DNA of 64,000 bases. Origin: Saprospiraceae bacterium (GTDB lineage: Bacteria > Bacteroidota > Bacteroidia > Chitinophagales > Saprospiraceae). The notes beneath the pieces are model-generated. The model saw nothing but the letters and a program-made list of their open reading frames with translations. It did no database searches and was not told the DNA's origin. Numbering within the stretch: the stretch's first letter is position 1; each line of letters opens with the position of its first letter. Positions 17,189-26,641 of the stretch are shown piece by piece. A program made the translations under genes and the position numbers. Where the stretch lies: contig JADJGA010000012.1 in assembly GCA_016708265.1 (NCBI GenBank), forward strand, positions 469,001 through 533,000, given 5' to 3'.

Positions 17189-17683
17189 ATGAAAATCAAT
17201 TTTTTACTTTTTCTGTTTTCATTTGCTCTGTTGATATCAGCATGTCAGGAAAAAGCTGCAGACAAGCCGAAAGATAGTGTTTTGGAAACAAATACAGATA
17301 TTACATTGGGTCAGCAGGATCCGGGACAGACTTTACAGATCGAATCTCAGCAGCAGACAACAGTTCAGCCAGGGCAGCAGACAACAGCTCAGCCAGGGCA
17401 GAAACTAAATCCCCCTCATGGTCAGCCAGGTCATGACTGCAAGGTCCCTGTGGGTTCACCGCTACCGGCAGGTTCAGGAACTTCCACTACTCAAGCTGCG
17501 AAAACACAGGTTCAGCAGCCAAGTATTACATTGCCGCAACAAATGTCCGGTCAACCAAGTGTTTCACAACCGGTACAGATGCCGGCACAAAAGAGTGTTG
17601 CCAAACCTGGTGAGAAACTTAATCCTCCTCACGGCCAGCCAGGGCACGATTGTAAAATTCCGGTTGGCTCACCACTCAAATAA
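17189..17683 (+). CDS. Gln/Pro-rich lipoprotein with two HGQPGHDC repeats
   Basis: 164 residues with a lipobox (LLISACQEK, Cys19). The mature chain is disordered, rich in Gln, Pro and Thr, with short repeats (QQTTVQPG, QQTTAQPG). Two copies of a conserved block, LNPPHGQPGHDCKVPVGSPL and a near copy differing at one residue (KIPVG), stand about 70 residues apart, the second at the very C-terminus. The NPPHGQPGHxC block occurs in short Bacteroidota lipoproteins of unknown role. His and Cys in it could bind a metal. A 93-codon frame in another register overlaps it but has no such features. Confidence 0.7.
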   Translation: MKINFLLFLFSFALLISACQEKAADKPKDSVLETNTDITLGQQDPGQTLQIESQQQTTVQPGQQTTAQPGQKLNPPHGQPGHDCKVPVGSPLPAGSGTSTTQAAKTQVQQPSITLPQQMSGQPSVSQPVQMPAQKSVAKPGEKLNPPHGQPGHDCKIPVGSPLK

Positions 17684-17692
17684 ATGTTATAA

Positions 17693-17731
17693 AAAATAAA
17701 ACTGACAGTAATTTACTGTCAGTTTTATTTT
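17693..17731. terminator. Bidirectional rho-independent terminator
   Basis: AAAATAAAACTGACAGTA pairs perfectly with TACTGTCAGTTTTATTTT (18 bp, 3-base loop). AT-rich feet on both sides let it serve the lipoprotein gene and the converging thiolase gene. Confidence 0.9.
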
Positions 17732-17818
17732 ATTAAAGATTTTTTTAACTATTTCTACTTAAATCACAAGACGCTAAAACCCCGGTCTCAGATCTGTTAA
17801 AAAAGCTTTTTTATCTGA

Positions 17819-18985
17819 TCACAACATTTCATAAATCCCTGCAATACCCTGTCCGAAACCAATACATGCAGTTACCATTCCGTATCTTACTCCACGATCA
17901 TGAGCTTCATATATGAGCTGGGTTGAAAGTTTTGCACCTGTACATCCAAGAGGATGCCCCAGGGCAATAGCTCCTCCGTTCACATTTACTATGCTCTGAT
18001 CAAGATCAAGTTCTTTAAGTACTGCAAGTGACTGAGCTGAAAATGCCTCATTCAATTCAATCAGCCCGATATCGTTTATCTTAAGATTTGCATTTTTTAA
18101 TGCAGCAGGTACGGCTGCAACAGGGCCAATTCCCATATATAAAGGTTCTACACCTGCCAGGCCATATCCTATCAGTCTTGCAATTGGTTTCAAGTTAAGT
18201 TCCTTTACCATTTTATCACTCACTACAAGTACAAATGCAGCTCCATCTGAAGTTTGTGAGGAGTTGCCGGCAGTGACTACTCCATCTACTGCAAAAACAG
18301 GTTTGAGTTGTGACAGAGCTTCGACTGTGGTTTCCTTTCTCACACCTTCATCGACAGAAACTATAAATTCGGATTCTATTCTCTTATCATCGATTACATT
18401 TATCTCTTTTACTGCTACTGGTACAATCTGACTTTTGAATCTTCCTGTTTCCAGAGCTTTTGCTGCTTTCATATGCGAATTGTAGGCAAAAACATCGGAA
18501 TCAGCTCTGTTGATATTATATTTTTTTGCTACTGCTTCGGCAGTAATTCCCATACCTGCGAGTGACTCCGGAATTTCATATGCAATATTATAATTTGCTG
18601 CCAGTTTATAACCTGTCATTGGCACCATTGTCATGCTTTCTGCTCCTCCTGCTATGATCATATCTGCATATCCTGCATCAATTTTTCCACATGCCATTGC
18701 TATTGTCTCAAGTCCCGAAGCACAGAATCTGTTTACGGTAGTTCCTGGAGCTTTTATTCCCAATGCTGCCAAGCTTATCCCTCTTCCCATATTGAGGCCC
18801 TGTTCACCTTCCGGAAATGCACAGCCTACAATCACATCGTTGATCATATCTGCATTAATTTCAGGAGTGTCCTGCATCATATATTTTATAACCTGTACTG
18901 CCAGATCATCCGACCTCATATGCCGGAATGAGCCTTTTTTAGCTTTGGTTATTGCTGTTCTGTATGCTTTTACTATATATGCCAT
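17819..18985 (-). CDS. fadA: Acetyl-CoA acyltransferase (3-ketoacyl-CoA thiolase)
   Basis: 388 residues, the usual thiolase length. It cleaves 3-ketoacyl-CoA with CoA in the last step of beta-oxidation. Catalytic residues are visible: Cys88 in VNRFCASG, His344 in GGAIALGHPLGCTG and Cys374 in TACIGFGQG; NEAF is also present. It lies 61 bases after the FadN-type enzyme in the same direction, so the two form a degradation operon, with an acyl-CoA dehydrogenase divergent upstream. Confidence 0.95.
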   Translation of the reverse strand: MAYIVKAYRTAITKAKKGSFRHMRSDDLAVQVIKYMMQDTPEINADMINDVIVGCAFPEGEQGLNMGRGISLAALGIKAPGTTVNRFCASGLETIAMACGKIDAGYADMIIAGGAESMTMVPMTGYKLAANYNIAYEIPESLAGMGITAEAVAKKYNINRADSDVFAYNSHMKAAKALETGRFKSQIVPVAVKEINVIDDKRIESEFIVSVDEGVRKETTVEALSQLKPVFAVDGVVTAGNSSQTSDGAAFVLVVSDKMVKELNLKPIARLIGYGLAGVEPLYMGIGPVAAVPAALKNANLKINDIGLIELNEAFSAQSLAVLKELDLDQSIVNVNGGAIALGHPLGCTGAKLSTQLIYEAHDRGVRYGMVTACIGFGQGIAGIYEML

Positions 18986-19046
18986 GATTTTATTTTTTTA
19001 AATTACGAATTAACAATTACGAATTATCAATTTAAACTTTTCACTT

Positions 19047-21446
19047 TTAATTCCTCAAAGGTTTATTATTCTCCAGCATGTACTGGATCCTGTCCAGTGT
19101 TTTTTGCTCTCCAAGCAGGCTCAGGAATTGTTCCCTTTCTATGTCAAGCAGATATTGTTCGGAAACAATTTGTTCACCAGTGACATCTCCACCGCAAATT
19201 ACATAAGCGATTTTCTTTGCTATAAATGATTCGTATTCTGTAATAAAACCTCCGAGTTTGAATTCATTTATTGCTGCATAAAGTGTTGCCAGTCCTGTTC
19301 GTCCCATTATGGAAACTTCTTTTCTGTCAGGCATCACATATGTATCGGAAAGTTGTAAAACTCTTTTTTTAGCTTCAGAAATATTTCTCAAAGTATTCAT
19401 TACTACAAAATCCCTTTTTGGATCAAGGTAATGCAGATCAAATGCTTCATGAGCAGATGTGGCTACCTGTGCAGTTGCTATTGTTTTGAACATTTCTATA
19501 AGCTTAGGAATTACAACATCACCACTGTACATACTTTCAGAAAGCCTGACGGCAAATTCTTTTGTTCCACCACCACCAGGCAATAATCCGACTCCAACTT
19601 CAACCAGCCCAATATAGGATTCTGCTGCTGCTGCAATACTGTCAGCATGCATTGATATTTCGCAACCTCCTCCAAAAACAAAGCCCTGAGTTGCAATGAC
19701 AACAGGTATTTTACTGTATCTCATTCGCATATTCACCTGCTGGAAATCATTTGTTATTTCGTTGAGTTTTTTGAAATCCTTCTGGAAAGCATACATTGCC
19801 ACCATCATAAGATTGGCACCAACAGAGAAATTCTTAGCATTGTTGCCTATGACTATTCCATTCCATCCGTCATTTTCAGCTATTTCAATTGCTTTCTGCA
19901 TAGCCAGTCCTGTACCTTCACCTATTACATTGCTCTTTGAAATAAATTCAAGATTCATTACTCCGTCACCAATGTCATGGATTATTGCCTCAGTATTTTT
20001 AAATACAGGTGCTTTGTCGGCATAAAGATCAAGAATAATGAAATTGTCAAATCCCGGAATAGGTATGTAAGTTTCGCTTACAATATTATAATATAGCTTT
20101 TTCTGATTTTTTGAGGAATAGAAAGAGTCATATCCTTTTGATATCATATTTCTGACCCAGTTGGCAATCGGGAAACCCATCGATTCAGCAAGTTCAGCAC
20201 CTTTCTTCACACCCAGGAAATCCCAGTATTGGAATGGACCAATATCCCAGGCATATCCTGCAGCCATTGCATCATCAATGCTATAAATGCTGTCTGAAAT
20301 TTCAGGTATTCGGTTCGAAACATAAGAAAATGTGCTCAGGAAGTATTCTTTCAGAAACATTGATTCTTTATCTTCTGATTCGAAAATTGTCAGAATTTTG
20401 CTTTTGAGGTTATCTATTTTTTTTACTTTTTTGACTATATCAATCAATACTTTTTCTTGAGGTATGTAATTATTATCCTTTAAATCAAGTATATGGATTA
20501 TTGATTTTCCCTTTTCGTCTTTTTCTTTTGTTTTCTTATAAAATCCCTGATTTGTTTTATTGCCGAGGAATTTATTTTCAAGCAGGAATGTGAAATAAGA
20601 AGGAAGTGGTCTGTTTTGCCATGTTTTCAAGTATTCATCATCTGGTGCATTTGCAATCAAACCTTTCAATACTTTATCGGCTACATCAATGCCTACCAGG
20701 TCCATTAGCCTGAAAGTTCCTGTATTTGGTCTTCCGATTATTGGCCCTGTCAGACTATCAATTTCTTCAGCACTAAGATTATACTTATCTGTGAGGTCCA
20801 TTATTTTCGCCATTGAAAACAATCCGATCCTGTTGGCTATGAAGCCAGGAGTGTCTTTACATATAACAGGTTGTTTCCCAAGAAATTTGTCACCAAAATC
20901 CTTAAAAAAATCTATTACCTCAGGTAGCGTGTCATCACCTGGTATCAATTCAAATAGAGATAAATACCTCGGAGGATTGAAAAAGTGAGTACCCATAAAA
21001 TGTTTTCTGAAGTCTTCGCTCCGTCCTTTAGCTAGGATCTTTATCGGAATGCCGGAAGTATTTGTAGTAATGTAACTTCCGGGGCTTCTGAATTTTTCAA
21101 CTTTTTCGAATAAGCTGGCTTTGATTGCCGGATTTTCTATAATGACTTCCAGAATCCATTCATAATTTCCAAGTTTTTCCATATCATCTTCAAAATTTCC
21201 GGTAGTGATCCTTTTTGCGAAGGATTTTTTGTAAATAGGGGAGGGCTTTGACTTTATCGCAATTGCAAGTGAATCATCTGCAATCTTGTTCCTTGCAGTT
21301 TTCTTGTTTTTGTCCTCTTCTTTAAGGTCAGGAGGGAGTATATCCAGCATCAATACTTCCATTCCCGCATTTGCAAGATGACAGGCTATTCCGGACCCCA
21401 TAACACCGGAGCCTAATACTGCGATTTTTTTGATTTTTTTTATCAT
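19047..21446 (-). CDS. fadN: 3-hydroxyacyl-CoA dehydrogenase / enoyl-CoA hydratase, FadN type
   Basis: 799 residues carrying two beta-oxidation activities. The N-terminal half is the dehydrogenase: NAD-binding GSGVMGSG at 12-19, catalytic His in THFFNPPRYL, then the helical dimer domains (TPGFIANRIGLF). The C-terminal part, from about 480, is a crotonase fold: GNNAKNFSVGANL for the oxyanion hole, and GGGCEISMHAD and GLVEVGVGLLPGGGG with the two catalytic Glu. This order, dehydrogenase first, matches Bacillus FadN rather than E. coli FadB. Operon with fadA. Confidence 0.93.
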   Translation of the reverse strand: MIKKIKKIAVLGSGVMGSGIACHLANAGMEVLMLDILPPDLKEEDKNKKTARNKIADDSLAIAIKSKPSPIYKKSFAKRITTGNFEDDMEKLGNYEWILEVIIENPAIKASLFEKVEKFRSPGSYITTNTSGIPIKILAKGRSEDFRKHFMGTHFFNPPRYLSLFELIPGDDTLPEVIDFFKDFGDKFLGKQPVICKDTPGFIANRIGLFSMAKIMDLTDKYNLSAEEIDSLTGPIIGRPNTGTFRLMDLVGIDVADKVLKGLIANAPDDEYLKTWQNRPLPSYFTFLLENKFLGNKTNQGFYKKTKEKDEKGKSIIHILDLKDNNYIPQEKVLIDIVKKVKKIDNLKSKILTIFESEDKESMFLKEYFLSTFSYVSNRIPEISDSIYSIDDAMAAGYAWDIGPFQYWDFLGVKKGAELAESMGFPIANWVRNMISKGYDSFYSSKNQKKLYYNIVSETYIPIPGFDNFIILDLYADKAPVFKNTEAIIHDIGDGVMNLEFISKSNVIGEGTGLAMQKAIEIAENDGWNGIVIGNNAKNFSVGANLMMVAMYAFQKDFKKLNEITNDFQQVNMRMRYSKIPVVIATQGFVFGGGCEISMHADSIAAAAESYIGLVEVGVGLLPGGGGTKEFAVRLSESMYSGDVVIPKLIEMFKTIATAQVATSAHEAFDLHYLDPKRDFVVMNTLRNISEAKKRVLQLSDTYVMPDRKEVSIMGRTGLATLYAAINEFKLGGFITEYESFIAKKIAYVICGGDVTGEQIVSEQYLLDIEREQFLSLLGEQKTLDRIQYMLENNKPLRN

Positions 21447-21684
21447 TATATTAGCATTTTAAGGAATTATAAGAAACAAAAGTATACCATAAGTAAAATT
21501 AACAAATATTTGAAATTATTCCGCAATTTAAAAATAATTTATAAATATATAACAAAATTTGTAATTTTATTTGAAAAAAGGAAAAAAAATAAGAATTATT
21601 TAAAAAAAATCAATTAAATTGCCATCTATTTGAAATAATTAATTTAACTTTATGTTTAATTTTATAATATCTAAATAATCCTAT
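21447..21684. other. Divergent promoter region of the beta-oxidation genes
   Basis: About 240 bases of very AT-rich DNA between fadN (leftward) and the acyl-CoA dehydrogenase (rightward). Both promoters must lie here. I see no clear TAnnTTTG box and no convincing operator palindrome for a fatty-acid regulator. Confidence 0.4.
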
Positions 21685-23475
21685 ATGAAATACTTTGATT
21701 TAGACCTTCTGAAATTCTTACTTTTTGAAGTTCATGGATTGGATAATTTATTAAAATATCCGAAATACAGTGAATTTGATAAAGATTCAATACTCATGTT
21801 TCTTGATGCAGCAAAGGATATTGCTGACAAAGAAATGTATCCGTACTATCAGGATTGTGACAAGCAACCTGCAAGATATGAAGACGGGGGAATTAAAATT
21901 CATCCGCAAATGGATAATATATTTAGAGCAATCACTGATAGCGGGTTTGTAGGGGCACACCTCGCACCTGAATTCGGTGGTATGAATATGCCACATGTCA
22001 TAGTTGGAGCTACAGGACTTATATACTGTGCAGCCAACAATCATGCACTAGCATATCTGGCTCTGACAGTTGGGGCAGCTAACCTGATAACCAGTTTTGG
22101 AACTATGGCACAGGTAGAGGAATATGTGCCACATATGCTTACTTCTAAATGGATGGGTACAATGTGCCTTACTGAACCCGAAGCAGGCAGCTCACTTGGT
22201 AATATGAGAACCACTGCAACACCGGTATCCGATGGCTCATACAATATTAAGGGTCAGAAGATATTTATTTCCGGAGGCGATCATCAGTTTGCTGATAATT
22301 TTGTTCACATGGTACTGGCAAGGATTGACGGAGCTCCTCAGGGAGTAAAAGGAATATCTTTATTTATTGTACCAAAATACAGAAACACTGAAGACGGTAG
22401 TCTGGAGTTCAATGATGTCCTGACTGCAGGTGATTATCAGAAAATGGGGCAGAAAGGTTATTGTACGGCACACCTGATGTTTGGAGAAAATGACAATTGC
22501 AAAGGTTGGCTTGTAGGCGAAGAAAATAAGGGATTGAAGTATATGTTCCAGATGATGAATCAGGCAAGACTCGAAGTTGGTCTTACCGCAGCAGCAGTAT
22601 CAACTGCAGCATATTACCATAGTCTTGAATACGCAAGGGAGAGAGTTCAGGGTCAGAGGCTTTCACAGAAAGGTGAAAAAGTTACAGAACAAACCCAGAT
22701 CGTAAATCATGCTGACGTGAGAAGGATGCTATTGATGCAAAGAGCTGTCGGAATAGGTTCAATGGCGTTGATCATAGAAGCATTCAAATATTACGACCTG
22801 ATAGGTGTAACTGAAGGTGAAGAAAAGGAAAACAATTTCCTGATGCTTGATCTTTTAACTCCGATAGCTAAGGCATATCCAACAGAGTTTGGGATCACTT
22901 CCACAAGTTATGGTATACAAACACTTGGAGGGTATGGATATACAGTTGATTTTCTGCAGGAGCAGTTTATGAGGGATATAAGGATTACATCAATTTATGA
23001 AGGAACCACCACAATACAGGCACTTGACCTTTTAGGCAGAAAAGTAGCTGCTCAAAATGGCAAACCATTGATGTTATTAATGGGTATTCTGAATGAATCC
23101 ATAGCAGAAGCAAAGAGATTTGATGAATTAATACCTTTTGCAGAACAACTTGGAAAAAGTATTGGTACAATACAAAAAACAATGGAATATTTGTTACCGT
23201 TTGCTTTCCAGATGCAATATGAAAAATTCCTGAAAGATGCCACACTGTTCTTTGAAATGATGAGCCATGTTATCATAAGCTGGCAATGGCTGAAAATAGG
23301 TATCAGTGCAATGAAGAAAGAGGATGCTAAGTATAATGATGCATTCCACAAAACAAATTTGCTCACAATGGAGTATTATTTTAACTACGAATTACCAAAA
23401 ATACTATCTTTGAAAGAAATTATCACAAAAGATCAGAACACGACTATTCCGGGTGATATTGATTATTTAAACTAA
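21685..23475 (+). CDS. Acyl-CoA dehydrogenase, long form with C-terminal extension
   Basis: 596 residues, longer than classical 380-residue enzymes because of an extra C-terminal helical domain (from about 460). FAD/acyl-binding motifs are present: MCLTEPEAGSSLGNMRTTAT, FISGGDHQF, and TLGGYGYTVDFLQEQFMRD. The likely catalytic base is Glu439 in SIYEGTTTIQ. It performs the first oxidation of beta-oxidation. Transcribed away from fadN-fadA and followed 14 bases later by an SCP2 gene in the same operon. Confidence 0.92.
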   Translation: MKYFDLDLLKFLLFEVHGLDNLLKYPKYSEFDKDSILMFLDAAKDIADKEMYPYYQDCDKQPARYEDGGIKIHPQMDNIFRAITDSGFVGAHLAPEFGGMNMPHVIVGATGLIYCAANNHALAYLALTVGAANLITSFGTMAQVEEYVPHMLTSKWMGTMCLTEPEAGSSLGNMRTTATPVSDGSYNIKGQKIFISGGDHQFADNFVHMVLARIDGAPQGVKGISLFIVPKYRNTEDGSLEFNDVLTAGDYQKMGQKGYCTAHLMFGENDNCKGWLVGEENKGLKYMFQMMNQARLEVGLTAAAVSTAAYYHSLEYARERVQGQRLSQKGEKVTEQTQIVNHADVRRMLLMQRAVGIGSMALIIEAFKYYDLIGVTEGEEKENNFLMLDLLTPIAKAYPTEFGITSTSYGIQTLGGYGYTVDFLQEQFMRDIRITSIYEGTTTIQALDLLGRKVAAQNGKPLMLLMGILNESIAEAKRFDELIPFAEQLGKSIGTIQKTMEYLLPFAFQMQYEKFLKDATLFFEMMSHVIISWQWLKIGISAMKKEDAKYNDAFHKTNLLTMEYYFNYELPKILSLKEIITKDQNTTIPGDIDYLN

Positions 23476-23489
23476 TAAAAACTTTAATT

Positions 23490-23783
23490 ATGAATTTTCA
23501 GGAAATAGCTGATAACATTAAAATGCAGGCTGCCAAAACATCCCCGCTTGGTGGAACTTTTAAACTTGTACTTGATGAAAACATAGTTTATATAGATGGT
23601 ACAGGCAGTGAGAATCTAGTTTCATTTGATGATAAAGAAGCTGATACTGTTATATCAACTTCACTTCAGTCAATGACTGATATGATAAATGGAGAGTTGA
23701 ATCCTATGATGGCCACAATGACTGGGAAAGTCAAGATTAAAGGAAATATGGGACTTGCAATGAAGCTTCAGTCATTTTTGTGA
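23490..23783 (+). CDS. SCP2 sterol/lipid-binding domain protein
   Basis: A 97-residue single-domain protein of the SCP2 type: an early strand pair (GTFKLVLDENIVYIDG), the middle DTVISTSLQSMTDMINGEL, and the typical end GKVKIKGNMGLAMKLQSFL. SCP2 domains hold fatty acyl chains or acyl-CoA. Its place directly after the acyl-CoA dehydrogenase suggests it delivers or shields acyl-CoA for beta-oxidation. Confidence 0.9.
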   Translation: MNFQEIADNIKMQAAKTSPLGGTFKLVLDENIVYIDGTGSENLVSFDDKEADTVISTSLQSMTDMINGELNPMMATMTGKVKIKGNMGLAMKLQSFL

Positions 23784-23805
23784 CAATAACGACTGAAGTT
23801 TATAA

Positions 23806-23831
23806 AACTGGTTTAATTACCGGTTCATTTT
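23806..23831. terminator. Weak hairpin after the SCP2 gene
   Basis: AACTGGT and ACCGGTT pair with one G-T wobble around a TTAATT loop, followed by CATTTT. It could be a weak terminator. The remaining bases to 24078 hold nothing I can name. Confidence 0.4.
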
Positions 23832-24078
23832 AGATTGGTTTTCAGAGAATGCAATGAAATTTACCGGCATTCTGTGAAAATATTATATTTCAAAACTAAG
23901 TCAGTGATAAAACAGGATTTATCATTTGTTGGTTTTATTTCGAATAAATCTGGTCTGATTTAAACTTAAATTATCATTGTACGGGTGTATTCCAAATTTA
24001 CACATAACCTAAGCTGAAAAAATTCATAAAAATTTTCATTTTCAGAAGATTGAATTAACTGAAGAAATGGAATACTTC

Positions 24079-24582
24079 CTATTGAATGTCTTTTGGCTTG
24101 TTGTCTTTGTTTTTATTTGGAAATCTCTTGAATTTCTTTTTATTTTTTTTAGGTTGATTACCAGGATTTAATGTTTGATTTTGTTCATTACCCGAAACAT
24201 TCTTGTCCGGAGCATCATTTTTAACAGGCTTTTCTATTTTCTTCCCCTGAACTGGTCGTTTTTCTGTTTGATTTTCGTTTTTAAGATTGCTGTTTTGATT
24301 TTCAGGTCTGTTTCTGTTGTCGTTTTCAGGTTTATTCCTGTTTTTATTAGGTTTTTTACTGTTCCTTCTTTTATTTTTAAATGTTTCTTTCAGTTCTATT
24401 TGTCCGGTAACATCCTCAAAATCAAGGTTTTCACCGGATTCTGTGTTAACAAATTCTACAGCTCCCAATTCAGTTGGCTTTTTACCTTGTTTGTTTAGTT
24501 CCCTAATTTCGAGTACCCTGTCTTTAGAAAGAGCATATATTTTAGTTCTGTCTTTATCACTTCTAATATTATAATACATCAA
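24079..24582 (-). CDS. Hypothetical protein with Lys/Asn-rich disordered tail
   Basis: 167 residues, no signal peptide. The first 65 residues look folded (MMYYNIRSDKDRTKIYALSK, then LGAVEFVNTESGENLDFEDV). The remaining 100 are low-complexity, dominated by Lys, Asn, Pro and Gln, and strongly basic, as in nucleic-acid-binding tails. Its ATG overlaps the TGA of ricT (ATGA), so it is translationally coupled to ricT and holB. In many Bacteroidota the gliding lipoprotein GldH sits beside ricT-holB, but this protein has no lipobox and does not look like it. Function unknown. Confidence 0.65.
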   Translation of the reverse strand: MMYYNIRSDKDRTKIYALSKDRVLEIRELNKQGKKPTELGAVEFVNTESGENLDFEDVTGQIELKETFKNKRRNSKKPNKNRNKPENDNRNRPENQNSNLKNENQTEKRPVQGKKIEKPVKNDAPDKNVSGNEQNQTLNPGNQPKKNKKKFKRFPNKNKDNKPKDIQ

Positions 24583-25463
24583 ACCCTTGAAAATATCCAG
24601 TTTGACAAAAATGCTTTAGAAAACTCCAGTTCCAGTACTTCTGAATCCTTTGGAAAATCCTCAAGCGCTTCGAGATATACATCCAGTTCATAATTCAGGC
24701 AGCATTTTAATCTGCCGCATAATCCTGTTAATTTAGACTGATTGACAGATAGATTCTGGTACTTTACCATATCTGTTGTCACTGAAGTGAAATTAGTATG
24801 CCAGGTGGAACAGCATAATTCCCTTCCGCATGATCCGATACCTCCTATTTTTGATGATTCCTGCCTGATGCCGATTTGCCTCATTTCAACTTTTACTTTG
24901 AATTCTTTGGCAAATTCCTTTACAAGGTCCCTGAAATCAACTCTTTCATCTGAAGTGTAAAAAAAGGTTGCTTTTCTCTTGTCAGCCTGATATTCTACAT
25001 CACCTATTTTCATGTCCAGCCTCAATGTAGCCGCTATTGCGCGGGATCTGACCAGTGTGTTGTATTCAATGGCTTTGTTTTCAGAAAGTTTTTCAACTTC
25101 CCAGTTATTGGCAAACCTTGAAATTGTATTCAACTCCCGTTCCCCGGATATTTTTCTTTTTTTCATTTGGAGCCTTACAAGATCTCCTGAAAGACTTATT
25201 TTGCCGATATCATAGCCGCTACCTGTATCAACTGCAACCCAATCACCGGTGTTTACCTGGAGATTTAAGGGATTTCTTACAAATTCTTTTCTTGATCCAT
25301 CCTTAAAACTAACTTCAAATATGTTGAATTGCCTGACATCCCAAACCTTATTCATGCTCAACCAGTCGAAAGTGCTTAATTTTTCGAATTTTTTGGATTT
25401 TGCTATTTCCGGATTATTGCTTTTTCGCTCCAATTCAGGTAATCCCCATTTTTCATCATCCAT
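24579..25463 (-). CDS. ricT: RicT/YaaT-like PSP1 domain protein
   Basis: 294 residues. The PSP1 C-terminal domain covers about 110-260. Six Cys fall in two clusters, SCGRELCC (212, 217, 218) and LCGRLKCC (249, 254, 255). In Bacillus the homologous RicT, with RicA and RicF, binds iron-sulfur clusters and affects RNA processing. Flanked by holB upstream, an order also seen in Firmicutes (holB-yaaT). The partners RicA and RicF are not in the window, so its exact role here is inference. Confidence 0.88.
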   Translation of the reverse strand: MDDEKWGLPELERKSNNPEIAKSKKFEKLSTFDWLSMNKVWDVRQFNIFEVSFKDGSRKEFVRNPLNLQVNTGDWVAVDTGSGYDIGKISLSGDLVRLQMKKRKISGERELNTISRFANNWEVEKLSENKAIEYNTLVRSRAIAATLRLDMKIGDVEYQADKRKATFFYTSDERVDFRDLVKEFAKEFKVKVEMRQIGIRQESSKIGGIGSCGRELCCSTWHTNFTSVTTDMVKYQNLSVNQSKLTGLCGRLKCCLNYELDVYLEALEDFPKDSEVLELEFSKAFLSNWIFSRV

Positions 25464-25526
25464 ATTCTATAATTTAAAGATTCAATTCAAATTTAACATT
25501 GAATACTTATTATTTGTTTAAATAAT

Positions 25527-26639
25527 TCATTTCCTCAGAACGTTGTTGAGTTTTAAAGAACTTTCAAATATCATTAATTTTGAAAATGCATTTCTTTCTA
25601 TATTATAGATGTTTTTATTTATCTCTTCACACAGAAATATAAGATTATCAATACTGAGCATATTTTTTAATTTTTCCATCGAGTTCAATTCACGTTGATT
25701 AAGTCTGATTTTATCTGTGTCAAGGTAATAAGATTTTATAACTTGCTCCATAAATCTTAGTGTATATAATAAAAACTGCTTTTGAGTTTCTTTAGTTAGT
25801 CTGTGAAATTCCTCTGAAAACTGAAAGATGTTTTCAGATAATCCCTGATAAGATACATTCAGCCATTTCATCAATAGCTCAAAAAAATCTGTTTGCTCAA
25901 CGTTCATCAGCTTTATTAATTTGCTTATATCTCCTTCAGAAATGCTGATCATCTGTCTGACCAGTTTTTTTTCTTCAGGCATCTTCTCAGATATCCATTT
26001 TTCAAGATCGCCATCAGAAAAAGGTGGTATCCTGAATATCTGGCATCTGGATAATATAGTTTTTATAATTTTTGAAGTATCTTCCGCAATCAGTATTATC
26101 AAAGCATCCTGCGGTGGTTCTTCAATTAGCTTTAGTAATCTGTTAGCTTCAGCAGCCATAAGCTCTGCATTCCAGATTATCATAATTTTTTTGTTTCCTT
26201 CGAACAGGGATAAATTAAAATAATCAATTACTGATATAATTGACTCTTTATTTATATTTGCCTGTTTAGATTCTGATGTCAGTTTTTCAATCCAATCATC
26301 CAGTTCGATAAATGGATTTGCGATTAAAAGTTTACGCCATTCAGACATGAGTTCCTGTATTGATAAGCACTTTTGTTCTGAGGCAATATTTGGTACTATG
26401 AAATTAATGTCAGGGTGTATGATCTTGTTGGTTTTTTTGCAAGCCGGGCAAATCCCGCATTTATCTATCCCGTTTTTTGAACTGCATTGGATATAGGATG
26501 TCAATGCCAGAGCTAAGGCAAGTTTGCCATTGCCTTTTGGTCCCGTCAGCAATAATGCATGAGGTAGCCTCTCGTTATTTGTCATTGATAACAATTCCTG
26601 CTTAATTTTTTCCTGTCCCGGTATTGAATTGAAAGTCAT
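25527..26639 (-). CDS. holB: DNA polymerase III subunit delta-prime
   Basis: 370 residues. The AAA+ clamp-loader domain has a degenerate Walker A (TGPKGNGKLALA, about 32-43). A four-Cys zinc module, C52, C61, C64 and C67, is the hallmark of gamma/tau/delta-prime subunits. IEEPPQDALIILIAEDTSKI and LSRCQIFRIPPF give the sensor 1 region. Delta-prime is the stator of the clamp loader that places the sliding clamp on DNA. Two bases follow the upstream gene's stop, and ricT comes next. Confidence 0.9.
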   Translation of the reverse strand: MTFNSIPGQEKIKQELLSMTNNERLPHALLLTGPKGNGKLALALALTSYIQCSSKNGIDKCGICPACKKTNKIIHPDINFIVPNIASEQKCLSIQELMSEWRKLLIANPFIELDDWIEKLTSESKQANINKESIISVIDYFNLSLFEGNKKIMIIWNAELMAAEANRLLKLIEEPPQDALIILIAEDTSKIIKTILSRCQIFRIPPFSDGDLEKWISEKMPEEKKLVRQMISISEGDISKLIKLMNVEQTDFFELLMKWLNVSYQGLSENIFQFSEEFHRLTKETQKQFLLYTLRFMEQVIKSYYLDTDKIRLNQRELNSMEKLKNMLSIDNLIFLCEEINKNIYNIERNAFSKLMIFESSLKLNNVLRK

Positions 26640-26641
26640 TA

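Noticed and set aside
17418..17699. 93-codon frame in another register of the Gln/Pro-rich lipoprotein gene
   Set aside because: No signal, no motif, and the overlapping frame has a lipobox and two conserved blocks.
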